A stretch of 64,000 bases of DNA from Adenanthera pavonina (taxonomy: Eukaryota; Streptophyta; Magnoliopsida; Fabales; Fabaceae), in assembly GCA_026686845.1 (NCBI GenBank), contig JAIVEN010000016.1, positions 31,096,001 to 31,160,000 on the forward strand, read 5' to 3'. The notes below the pieces were generated by a model, which searched no databases, was not told the origin of the DNA, and saw only the letters and a list, made by a program, of their open reading frames with translations. This document shows, piece by piece, positions 34,242 through 45,820 of this stretch. A program made the translations under genes and the position numbers. The stretch's first letter is position 1; each line of letters opens with the position of its first letter.

Positions 34242-36011
34242 TGCTAGGTTGGCTAATCACCCAAGAGTGGGTGAATTAGGTAATGCAAGGTTTTTGCCTC
34301 TTTTGATATGAAGCCCAATTTCACCAAATGTTGCATCAGAATAGGGATGAACAAAGTATAATGAAGTAGATAAATGAGATGAGAAGATGATGAATAAGAC
34401 ACAAGATTTTATACTATTCAGCCCAAACCACTTGGCCTACATCCATTCCTCAAGCCACCAATGGAGATTTTTACTATATCCCACAAGTTTGATTCAAGCA
34501 CTTGTGAAGTCTCAGTACATCCTACAAGTTTCACTAGACACTTGTGAAACCATTCTCCTAACACCTTTATAAGATGTGTAATTTCCTTAGTGTTTTCTTG
34601 CATTAAGATTCTACTCAGAAATTGTAGAAAGAAAAATTATAGAATTGAAACTCTCTTTAAGAGTGGATAATATATTGAAGCTCACTCTAATGAGATAAAT
34701 TTAGCTTTGAATGCTCACACAGAATGATTTAATCCATTGTAGTAGCATTTTGGCACTAACTCACTTAAATTTGTTATCCATAAATTTAAATAAAGTTCTA
34801 TTTATAAATTTGTGGCTTAACTAGTTATTAGACACAAGTTATAATTGTTACTTTGCAAAAAGAGTTATTCAACAACCACATTAAATGCAATTGACATGCC
34901 AACATTCTAATTTTGGGGCTCAATAGACAAATTTTGTTGAGTTAGCATAGTTATATGTTTAATGTTGAACTTCAAAATTTGTCTATTAATAAATGACATT
35001 CGAATTTTGAGTTTGCCAAAGATACCCCATGTTATTTTGTGTGAATTTTTATATTGGATGTGCATCTATTGTGTTTGAATAGTTGCTTCAAGTTTTCATA
35101 ATGTACTCAAAATTTGAATTTCAAAAAAACTTAAATTTGTCTATCAAAGGCTTATTCCAACAAAACACAAAAGTTCTCACTTCGAAGTTTACACTTTGAA
35201 GCTTAAAGTTTATTTGTCAGAAGTTATGACTTTGAACTCACTTTTAACTTCACCAACAATCGAATTTTAACTAAGTTTGATGTGAATTTTGCACACTTTC
35301 ACTAACTATGCTTAGCCCAAAATTTGAATTTCACAACCAAAATTTATCTATCAGAGATTAAACCTCTATAAGTTCAAACTTCAACAAGCAAAGTGCAAAT
35401 TTTGTACAAAATAACCATGAGTCAAATACCAAAATTCATATGTTAGCCAATATACTTCAACTTTGACCTATGCTAATATCAGATTTATTTATTTAACTCA
35501 TTTGAGACTTATACTAACAAGATTAAATAAATTTCAAAGATTAAACTACCTCAAGACTAAATGAAGACAAAATATATATCTAATAGCTAGGTTTTCAAAA
35601 GTTAAACTCCACTTTCACTTGATCATTCCATTCTTGGCATGCTCCATTCTGATCTTCAATTATTGAAGTATCCTTTCTCTTTTTTTCTTGAAGTAAGACA
35701 TGATATTGATTTTTCTTTCTTTATTTCAATGCTCACTCTTCCTTCTTGGACAAGTCTATATTTAATGTTTTACACTTACAAAACAAGTAGTTAATCCAAT
35801 TTATACGTCTAACTTATATTATAAAATATAAAAACATGATGGATATATTAATATATAACATAATATATGTATTATAAATACAATTAAACATATGCTAATG
35901 CACATTTTACTTCTTTTAGGAATAAAATATATGTTAGACAAATATGATGCATTTATTCCTTATTACTCTACATTTGTTATAATCAAAATTTATATTGTAT
36001 TAAACCTAACA
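34242..36011 (-). repeat. 5' LTR of the SIRE-like element
   Basis: The plus strand begins TGCTAGGTTGGCTAATCACC and ends ...AAACCTAACA. It aligns with 28696-30487. Confidence 0.85.
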
Positions 36012-36016
36012 AATTT

Positions 36017-37571
36017 AACATTAAATATTTCTCTTTTGATTTAATTTATTTTTAATTTGGTTTCTTAATATTTTTGTTAAATTTTAAATGCACTGTGCCA
36101 AGAAAATTACAAAAATTTTAATGTTTTTGGTTGAGGATAATTTAGAAAATCAATTTGTGAAGTTGTCATTGCAAATTAATTAAATTATTCACAATTAACA
36201 AATCACCAAATTTTGCATATTATTTGACATTTGTTTAATTAATTTTATTTAATTACAATTTTTTTATATAAAATAATGATAAGTAATATATTAATTTTAA
36301 TTTAACAAAGCTTTTCCAATTTTTACAAGCATCTTTTCTAGTTTTTAAAAAAATATTATTTAATTTCAAACAAAGATATATGGCTAAAAAAAATTATTGA
36401 GATAATTCAAACTTCTTTTCTAGCCAATAAAACTAAACCTTATCAGAAGGTTAATTCCAATTAAACTAGGATGCAAAGGAATGTAGTATAGGGATGATTC
36501 TATATTATTTCTCACTGAAAGATAACTAGGAACAATGATTAACTAAGGTTGGATTATGAAAATGCAACCTAATTAAACGCAATACAATATCTAAAACTAA
36601 AACTATGAGGAGTTTTGGTTCTTTGAAATGCTAAAGACAATCAACTAAGAAAATCACTAAGAAGATGAACAATCTAAAACTTGGAAATAAATGGTAGAAA
36701 CCATGGAAGAATGTGTGGATTAATGCTATGGAATAAATGTGTGGCAATTTCAAGTCAACTAGGGAGAATACAAATCGTGAGACTCTAATAATTCCACAAG
36801 ATAAAATTGCAAAATTTAGTGAGGTTAAGTGCCAATTCAATGACCATATTAATCCTTAGATAGAGAAGAATGACAACATGGCATAGAACATGAATACTCT
36901 AGCTTATGCATTTTATCAAACATCTTTAAGGTGCAGCACAAGTTCTCACCAAATTAAGTTATTGAATTATACATTGATTCCATTGGCAATTTAGTCATCA
37001 ATATAGCCCAAAAATCAATCAAACAAGCTACCTATCCATCCATCAACCAAAACCTAGCAACTTTAACTAATTTACCATGCAACAAAGTGACTAAATCAAG
37101 ATTAAAGATAAGATAAGAAAGCAATTCAAATTTTGCATTGCCATTAACAACAAAATTAACAATTTAACCACAAAAATCTCAATCTCTATAGTAGGTTTAA
37201 ACACTTACAATCCAAAACCCAATCATAAACTAAACATAAAGCTACAATCCAAACTAGATTGAAAGAATTAATCCTAAACAAAACCAGAGGTGGAGAGTAG
37301 AGTAGAAATAGAGTTAACATCCCCTTGTAGACTAGTAAATCCATGAGTCTTCATCCTAGCTTCCTTGAAATCGACACCTTCCTCTTCAAGCTCCCATGAA
37401 ATTAGCCACTTGCAAGCCTTGAATTTAGGATGGATCCTAGCCATTGATTTTCAAGTAGATAACTTAGGATTTGAGAAAAATGGGAAAACAAGGAAATAAT
37501 AAATTTGATTCCTTCAAATCTTCCATCCTTGCCCTTTTAAAATACCAACAAGGTCTTCCCATGGAACTTGA
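36017..37571. other. AT-rich region, no gene recognised
   Basis: Immediate flank of the SIRE-like element. The minus frames at 36631-36840 and 37464-37649 have no motif. The stretch from about 37330 to 37560 may be part of the same old LTR as the repeat that follows. Confidence 0.45.
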
Positions 37572-38120
37572 CCTACATATAAAAATGCGACACATTAAAG
37601 CACCTAAGTCATAGAATATAATAATGTAACAATATGTGCATAAAACCATGGTCTAATGGAATAAATTCAATAACTCCATATATAAGAACATATTAGCACG
37701 AATTTTAACACTAAAATTAAGGGGAAATCACTCTAAAAATTATGCAAAAGAAATGAAGAAAAAACTCTAAGAAAATAGCTAGAAAATAAGCTTTCTAGAA
37801 AAGTTGACTAAAATACCCTTCTTTGACTGGCTCTAGAATGGAAACCCTAATCACTATGGTCATGTTTGATAACTCAAATTAATTTTAATCAAGTGCTCTA
37901 GAAGTTGATTAGGTGATTAATCCAATAATAATTATGGATAATTAAATGTAATTTTAAGTGGGACTATAATTAAGAGTATTTTGAGAAAGTAAAAAATTGG
38001 TAAATAGTATATGAAAATTGGTTCAATATGGATGAAAACCTAATCACATGAGATGGTTGATGACATTAAAAAGATGATGGAATGGAAACTCCTTGAAAAA
38101 ATTTCACCTGAAATCACATT
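37572..38120 (+). repeat. Dispersed repeat D, copy 1 (LTR fragment)
   Basis: Begins CTACATATAAAAATGCGAC. It aligns in direct orientation with 40421-40970 over about 550 bp, including the shared phrases 'tgactggctctagaatggaaaccctaatcact' and 'ggttcaatatggatgaaaa'. An inverted, more diverged copy is at about 49650-50060. The flanks of the copies differ, so they are fragments and not the two LTRs of one element. Confidence 0.75.
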
Positions 38121-39855
38121 AAGACACTAATCACAAGACATTAATGAATTGTACAAGCAAAACTTTGCAAGAGAAGGTTCAATAATGTGCAAACCATTAA
38201 TCCAATATTAAACCTTCATTTTAAGTGTGAGATTTGGTCCAATTAATGTGTCAATGTCATCCAAACAATTTGTCAAATACTTAAAAGACATTGATAACTC
38301 TTAAATTTTCACTATTTTTATTCCCTATATTTAGTGATTTTGATAATTAATTTCTACTAATTTTGGATTTTTAAATGATTTCCATAATTTTCGCCGAATT
38401 TTGGACTCATGAGAATTTTGGGATAATTTTTGGAAATTAAATTTTAAATTTAATTATTTTCTATTTTCCAAATTATTCCAAAGAATTAATTCTTCATATT
38501 TTATTTTATTTAATAATTTAATAATTTGCAAGGTGATTATGGGTCATTAGTGCTTTAGTTGTGATTAAAGAAATGATTAAAAATTGATCCATATCGGGGT
38601 AAAATTGTTAAAGAGCTTTAGAAATTTCTTTTTAGTATTTTTTTCTTTTATTTTTATCATTTTGAAACATAATTTTCCTCTAATTGAGCTTAAACTATAT
38701 CTCATAATTAATTTAATTTTCTTGAACTAAAGTTTAATCTGCATTTATTTAATTGAGTACATAATCTATCTGAGGTAACATTTTCTTGCAGATCATGATT
38801 CATGGAGATTAAAATTTTTAAGGGGCATTTTGGTCATTAGACATGAGGAATTTTATGACATTTATTTTCACAACTCTCCTATTTTTCTCATTTTTAGCTA
38901 CTCATTTGTTTCTAGTTTTATTTATAATTAGTTAACCTTACTTGCTTTGTTTTCATGCATCAAACGCGGCCCTTGCAAAAAACCCTTCCCATAGCTAAAA
39001 GACGTGGCTTTTTCCTTCATTTTCTTTTCATTTCTCTTCCATTTTCCACCACTTTCCTTTAATTTCTCACCATTCTACCTCAACCCACCACTATAACCCT
39101 TTGCTCTACCTCCCTTCCACCTCATTCTTCACTTTAGTTTGAGTTTTCTTCCACCATTCTTCAAGGAGCATATTTGGCCTTGAGATTATCTCATTCCCTC
39201 CATCAATTTTGTGTTCCATTCCCCTCGTTTCCACTCTACTTCATTAAATTTGTTCAACACTCCCTTCCTTCTTCATTCTAACATCAATGCCGTGGCTACC
39301 TAGGAGAGCTTGGAAGAATCTTCATGAATATGAAGGAGTAGAGGGTCTTGGATGGAGCTTGGCAAATAGCTTGAAGAGGAGCCCAAATTCTACATGGATT
39401 GATGCCTTGGAACCAGGATAACTTCTTTTCCTTTTCCACTTTTTAAATTTCATATTATTGAGGCTGATTTTTATGGTTGGATTTATTATTTTTAGCTTCA
39501 AAGTTGTGGAATTACATTGGTTTAATTGCTGGAAAACTTTTGGATTCAATTGTAAGACCTTGAATTGTGGAATTGGAGATTGCATTGGATTGGAATTGAT
39601 TATGGAATGTGAAGCATATTTTTGGCTAAGATTATTGTGTTGATCTTCTCATTAATTTAGTAGTTAATTACTTGATTTAGCTTTGTTACAAGTTGATTGA
39701 TTAATGAGTTGATTTGGAATTATGGTTCTTATTGTTGATTTTTGGCCAATTATATGTCAGTTAATAATCCATGCAATTTTTCTTTAAATGTCAATTTGTG
39801 AAATCAGGATGCCTACAAGGTGTTTGTTGAATTGACTTAGTTATAAGGTCCTATG
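38121..39855 (+). mobile_element. Fragment of a long LTR of the TGTAACA...TGTTACA superfamily
   Basis: At 38970-39420 there is a pyrimidine-rich to mixed leader and a phrase (gccttggaaccaggataactt) like those in long plant gypsy LTRs. There is no coding frame of note; 39322-39585 minus and 39458-39643 plus are shadows. Boundaries could not be set. Confidence 0.4.
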
Positions 39856-41220
39856 CTGTAACACCTCTATTTAGAACCGTTTCCATGTATTAGGCCTCGT
39901 TAGAGACCAATTATACTTAATTAGAACCTTGAATCACATAAATGTTATAATAAAATTTTCCGAATTTAGGGTACTATTCATTTAATCAAATTTCTTTTTC
40001 CCGATTAAATTTCAGAAAATCATAAACTAATTCAATAAAAATCATATGAAAGTGATTCAAGTCTCTATGCATAGCTTCAAACATTTTTTACACCAGAAAA
40101 ATATCAATCAGAGCAATTACTTAGCCAATTTGCACAATAAATTCGTGAATTTCTACTGTTCATATGGTCAATTTCAGAAATTCCAGTTTTTTGGGCTAAC
40201 TTTGAAAATTCATTATAAATCATACACTCATCCAAATTGAGTGATCTTTGGACCATATGAAATCTATTTCTGTCTAATTTTTAAGCATATATAACATTCC
40301 TACTTTATACATCAATGTCCTCTCTCATGGCAAATAATGGAATTAGAAAATAATATCCTTTCCAAACTCCCAAAATTGCCCATTTAAGATGTTTGCAATG
40401 TCCTCTCTCATGGCACATGACTACATATAAAAATGTGACAAATTAAAGTGCATATTTCATATAGCATAATGTGCATAATATGAATAAAGCCATGGTCAAA
40501 TGAAATTAATTCAATTCTCCATATATGAGGACATGTTACCACGAAATCAATCATTAAATTCAAGGGGAAAAGACTTTGAAAATGATGCAAAAGAAAGCAA
40601 GAAAAATGCCTACAAAATTAGGAATAAATTAGGTTTCGGAGGAAAGTTGACTAAATTGTCTTTTGTTGACCAAACTTTGACCGATTCTATAATGAAAACC
40701 CTAATCACTTTTGTCAAGTTTGATAACTCATTAATCTTGATTAAGTGCTCTAGATAATGATTAAGTGATTAATTCATAAATCATAAAGGAAAATAAAAAT
40801 CAATTTCAAGTGAGATATAACTAGGGGTATTTTAGAAAGTGGAAAATAGGTTAATAGTATATGAAAATGGGTTCAATATGGATGAAAATGTAATCACATA
40901 GATGGTTAATGACATAAAATTGATAATGGAATAGAAATTCCCTGAGAAAATTCTACCCAAAATCACATAGAAAACCCTAATTAATCACTCAATTAAAGCA
41001 TTAAATTACCTAATCAATGTGGAAAATTCAACGAAAGAATTAGTCAACAAATCCATGGAATCTAATAAAATATCACAAAATATACTTAAAAGCAAGGATT
41101 TAACATATATTTCACAAATCATTCAAAACAGGCTAAAAGGCGAAAATGCTCTTAAAAAGCACAAAATAGCTAAAATAATGTGAAAAAAATGCTAGATTTA
41201 GGGGATACAAATATGACAAA
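39856..41220 (-). mobile_element. Partial LTR beginning TGTAACACC
   Basis: TGTAACACCTCTATTT at 39856 is the reverse complement of an LTR end of the GTGTTACA type. Bases 39990-40300 align with 50430-50740 in the same orientation, and 40421-40970 is copy 2 of repeat D. The right limit is unclear. The orientation is inferred from the shared block with the minus-strand LTR that begins near 50.1 kb. Confidence 0.5.
40421..40970 (+). repeat. Dispersed repeat D, copy 2
   Basis: Begins CTACATATAAAAATGTGAC. It pairs with 37572-38120. Confidence 0.75.
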
Positions 41221-41899
41221 ATGTGGTTATGTTAGGGAATTACTAAAAAGAATTATAAAAACTAATAGTGAATGATTCTTCTATTAACTCTCACTCCACA
41301 CTATTATGTATTATGTGTATGAATAAAACTTTCTCTTCTCCAATAGTGTCATTTGCCATGAAGCAAAGGCTAGTTTCCATCTATGATTCTGATTCAAGCC
41401 ATGTGGGATAGAGGTTTGAGAAGATCACTAAAGGATAGGGAAGGAGATAGTAGAATTTTTACCCAAATCGGTAGGTGTTCTCATTCCCTACTCAAAATTC
41501 TACAGTAATCAAGTAGAAGCATGTCAAGTGATTTAGTGATGTGGGGGGAAGCACACTACCAACTCCAAAATATTTTTGTAATCCTAATGGGAAGGCCGTA
41601 AGGAGTATTGAGGCATGATGGAGGAGTTGTCCATTTCTGTGGCCATAAGATAGGCTTATGCTTTGGATATTGTTGATTTTGAAGGAGAATACTTTAGTTA
41701 GGGGTTATTGAAATTAAATGGTATTGAGCATGAATAGGAAGAATTGGAGTAAGATAGTTAATGAAGAAGTTTCTTAAACACTAAGGGTATTGGTGATCAT
41801 ATATGCAGCTGACCAATATTAACAAGGCTAAGCAAAATACTATTCTTGAGTCAATTATACAACTTTTTTTATTTTAATTTATAAGTTTATGTTGATTTG
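41221..41899. other. Unassigned sequence downstream of a SIRE-like pol fragment
   Basis: No frame or repeat is recognised. Its position after RNase H on the minus strand suggests the 3' untranslated or env-like region of the SIRE-like element, which is an inference only. Confidence 0.35.
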
Positions 41900-43815
41900 T
41901 GAGCTAGATTCTCAGCTTTCAGTTTATTAAGTGCATCATTGGATTCTTGGTGATGTTGATGGCACTTGAGTTGTCACATATGATTGGAACTTTGTTGAGC
42001 ATGACCAAGATCTTCAAGTTGCTGCTTCATCTATAGAACTTGTGTACAATAGCTTCCAGTAGCTATATATTTAGCATTTGCAATGGAAAGAGCAACACTG
42101 TTTTATTTCTTACTAAACCAAGACACAAGTGATCTTGTATAGATCTAACATGTGCCACCTATACTCTTTCTATTGGTTCTCAAACCAATAAAGTCAAGAT
42201 CAATGTAATCAACAAGCTCTTCAAGATTTCCCTTAAGATACCAGAGTTCCGTTTGAGAAGTTCCACTCAAGTATCTGAAGATTCTTTTTACTATAGTAAA
42301 GTGAGACTGGTGAAAGGTCCATGTGAAACCTGTCCAACAAGCCTCTAACAACTTGGAAATTGCCTGGGAACATGCTAAAATCAAGCAATAATGCACAAAC
42401 AGAAAGGAAAACACAAGGAGTGGAAATACATGAATAAGAAAATTAATAAGAAAATAATGCACAAAAATAACAAGAAAATAGAAAAGATATATTGGTTAAT
42501 AGGTAAGACCCTAAGAGAATTCGTATCTTAGAACCCTAGCTATAGAACACCATAAAAGAAAACCACTCATTTGATAAGTCAAAAAACCCTCTCAAGAACA
42601 CAAGGGATACAAGAGAAAACTTATAAAAAAAGAATATAAGTTTTGAAAATTCATTCTTATTGATCTCTAAATTGCGAAAGTGCATAAATGGCTCCTTATG
42701 TAGAAGAATAACACAACCAAAACCTTAGGCTAAAATAAACAATGAAATTAAAATAAATATATAAAAAATAATTCGATGTAATCGATCCCAAAGAAGGCAC
42801 CATAATCTAAACGAAAAAGGAAAAAAGAATATTCTTCAAATCAATCAAAAGGTGGCACCTTTCTTCCTAAAACTAACAGAAAATTCTAGAGCCTAAGTTT
42901 TAAAAATAGGAAACAATCAAAACATAATCTCCAAGACACAATCTTTGACCAAAATGCCTTATTTATGAAAATAAAATAAAATAAATGAAAATTCCTAATA
43001 AAATCTTATTAAAAAAATGTCACTATTCATGGTCATATGTAGAGCGCATGATATCTTCAAGTTAGTTCTTCCAAATGGGCTCCTTTTGGGTTTGGATCTT
43101 GACCTTGTATAGATAAGAACATTATCATGCCTTTGGGCTCATTTTGGGCTACAACTCAAACTAAATAAATGGGCTCCAAAAAAAGTAACTCTTGGATCAA
43201 TCTATTTGAAGCTTTTTTTGTTGTTTTGGACCTTGCTCTAATCTTTGGACTTCTTTAGCTTTGCAATTGGACTTTAGGCTCCCAAACTTGCTTTACATGT
43301 TCTTGTATAGCACCTTGATCAAGTCCTCCAGGCTCTCCATGTTCCTCTTTGAACTTTTGCAAATCACGTCTAGCCCTTACTCTAATAGAGACTTTTTTGG
43401 ACATAATTGGAATCTAACACACATGTAGAGGATGTTAGGTCGACTAGTGGTTAGATAGAGCAATGATACATTCATTCCTTTGTACTTGGTGATATCAAAG
43501 GGTTTCCTTTTCTTGTCTATATCAAGCTTTATGGCTATACTCATTGGAGTTCTGATTGACTTGATATTTCTATTTCAGACTTCTTCAAAAGCTCTTTAAG
43601 ATGCTTGGTTTGTCGGAGGAATATGATATCATCAAGTTGCTTGATTTGCATCCCAAGGAAGAAATTAAGCTCACCCATAATTGATATTTTAAATTCTCCC
43701 TATATCAACTTAGTGAACACATTGCACAAAGATTTATTAATAGCTACAAAAATAATATCTTCAATATAAATTTGAATAATAAGCAAATCTTAAAGGTTAT
43801 TCAGCATCAACATAA
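41900..43815 (-). pseudogene. SIRE-like copia pol fragment (end of RT plus RNase H), split by a solo LTR
   Basis: The RT part (43815-43426, frameshifted) gives IIQIYIEDIIF (YVDD box changed to YIED at about 43768-43757), INKSLCNVF, MGELNFFLGMQIKQLDDIIF and YLTTSRPNILYMC. After the insertion the frame resumes at 42320 with SHFTIVKRIFRYLSGTSQ, LWYLKGN, YIDLDFIGLRTNRKS, then SLVSWFSKK and NSVALSIANAKYIATGS of RNase H. This follows the order in SIRE/Maximus copia polyproteins. It starts mid-RT, has several stops, and lacks gag, integrase and nearby LTRs, so it is a dead remnant. Confidence 0.8.
42324..43420 (-). mobile_element. Solo LTR of the gypsy family found at 4331-14968, inserted in the copia pol fragment
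   Basis: The plus strand begins TGAAACCTGTCCAAC and ends ...GGAATCTAACAC. The body aligns with the 4331-5311 LTR (for example taggtaagaccctaagagaa / gcaagaccccaagaaaa, and cttggatcaatctatttga / cttggatcaatccattga), with a degraded version of its coding end. CATG flanks both sides (42320-42323 and 43422-43425), within a probable 5-bp TSD that is now imperfect (CCATG/ACATG). Joining the flanks brings the RT and RNase H parts of the interrupted pol back together. Confidence 0.75.
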
Positions 43816-45489
43816 ATTTTAGTGGATACTACTGTATCCACCTTAGCTTTAATATTATTTGTTGAAAAAATAAGAAATAAATAAATAAAAATAATAATAA
43901 AATAATTACTATTTGAGTAAATCGTAATTTAAGGAGTTGGTTTAAAAAAGTCTTGCAAGTAGGTCCTGCATAAATTACAATTTGCACCAAATTGGGAAAA
44001 TATTTCAAATAAGTCCCTCTATGTGTTGTGAAGCCAAACAACTCCAAGCTCATATTTTATTTACTTTTCATGAGTTCTAGCTGGTTCTCTTCTTAGGGTT
44101 TGGCCAAAAATTGGGTCTTGAGGTGTTCTAGGATGGATTTCAAGTGGTTTTATGGCAAATCCTTGAAGTAAAGTTGAGATTTCTCCTTCATGTTTTTCTC
44201 CTTTCAAGTTGTTGTTATTTGGTACTATTACCATTATGTGAGTTTAATTTTGAGCTTGGGGTCTGATTATTGTTAGAGGTTTTACTATATAATCTTGTTG
44301 GGAAACTATTCAAGGCCATGGATATGAATCCATGGAGAGATTTACATTATTTAAATTTCAAATCTTCAAATGTAGATTAACCCTAGGTGGAGATTTTTGA
44401 AATGCTTGTTGTGTAGCCAAGAAATTATCATATTTAGCTTCTTTGAGATTCCAAAAATGAGTACACAAAGTTTGGTAAAACTTGGACATAAATTACTATA
44501 TAAAAACTTTACTTGAAGACGTAACTTTATTTATTGACTTTTTGTGAATTATGAAATAATCGGAAAGTTTTATTGTTGGGCTATAAAATTTCTATCGTAT
44601 GCATCTTTGGAATATGGAAAATATATGTGAAAGGTTTTGTAAAATTTGGATTTGTTTTGCTATAGAAACTACTTGCTCAAAAATGCAACTCAAAAATTAG
44701 CTAAAGATAAAAATAGATGTAGTTGAGTAATGAAACTTCAAATTTAGCTTTTAGGATGATAAATAATGAAGTATGCAAAGTTTTGTGATGTTTAGTTGTG
44801 GTTTTCTTCATAAAGGACTTGTTTGGAGCTATAGTTTGATGTAACTTTTTTAGCATGTTTTAGGTAGGTGGAAGTTATATGGATATTTAGTTAACTCTTT
44901 GGAGTATGTTAAGTTATGGAATTATGTTGAAATAGTTGGGTAAATGAAATTCATGGCTTTGGGCTCTTGATGATTAGTTATGCACTCTAGAAGCTAAAGT
45001 GTAAACTAATCATTTTCTTAACTACTGTAGCTCCTGGGTAGAAGTATTTTACTTTGATGGTGGCTCTTATTTGGTGTCTATAGTTATTTGTCTTCATGCT
45101 TCTAAAGTAACCAGGTTAATGTTTTTATCATAACATGATGCATACATTATTATATAACATGACACAATATTCTCATATTATTACTTTGGTATGTTGATGC
45201 TAACTTGGGAATGGCCAAAACATGTATAAGCACATGTTGATATTACTTAGAAACTCACAATAGAAGCAATCAATGGTATGTATGAAATTTATAATCAATG
45301 AGAAGCTATAATTATTTGGCATATAGTTTATTCATGATGTAAATAATGATAAGCATGCTATTATGGCTAATTATTGTGACGCATTTAGGCATATGACCAT
45401 GAATTAGTAGGTTATCTTGAAAATTTTTATATGTGCATGTATAATGGGCCCTTAACCAACTTTTTTTGTGGATATGCAAAATGCAAAAT

Positions 45490-45820
45490 AGACTACCTTA
45501 GGATGTAGTACCACTTGAGAATGTGTGTGCCACTGAGGCAAGTCTATTGAATGTGAATTATGTTACCTTGTGATGTCATGCAACTTGAGAATATGTGTGT
45601 AACCAAGGTAAAGTCTCTTGAATGTGAATTAGGTTACCTTAGGATGTAGTATCACTTGAGAATGTGTGTGCCATTAAGGTAAGTTTCTTGAATGTGAATT
45701 AGGCTACCTTGCAATGTAGTACCACTTGAGAATGTATATGTTACCAAGCTTAGTCTCTTAAATGAAAATTATGTTACCTTGGAATGTAATATCACTTGAG
45801 AATGTATATGTCACCAACAT
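45490..45820 (+). repeat. Minisatellite of 70-71 bp units (part 1)
   Basis: Unit starts TACCTTAGGATGTAGTACCA at about 45494, 45564, 45635, 45705 and 45775. Each unit contains CTACCTTAG and later CCAAGGTAAG, which can pair with each other. The fifth unit is cut at 45820 by the solo LTR and resumes at 48285. Confidence 0.85.

Larger units (their letters stand above)
28696..36011 (-). mobile_element. SIRE-like Ty1/copia element, gag only, full span with TSD
   Basis: TSD AATTT at 28691-28695 and 36012-36016. LTRs are 28696-30487 (3') and 34242-36011 (5'), both about 1.78 kb and similar over their whole length but well diverged, so the insertion is old. A degenerate PBS and a clear polypurine tract flank the internal region of about 3.75 kb. 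The internal region codes only for a SIRE-type gag, now broken. No protease, integrase, RT or RNase H signature is present in 30503-32650, so this is either a non-autonomous form or a large internal deletion. Confidence 0.85.

Noticed and set aside
45490..45820. 70-bp repeats as a CRISPR-like or regulatory array
   Set aside because: Units vary along their full length with no constant-repeat/variable-spacer split. This is a minisatellite.
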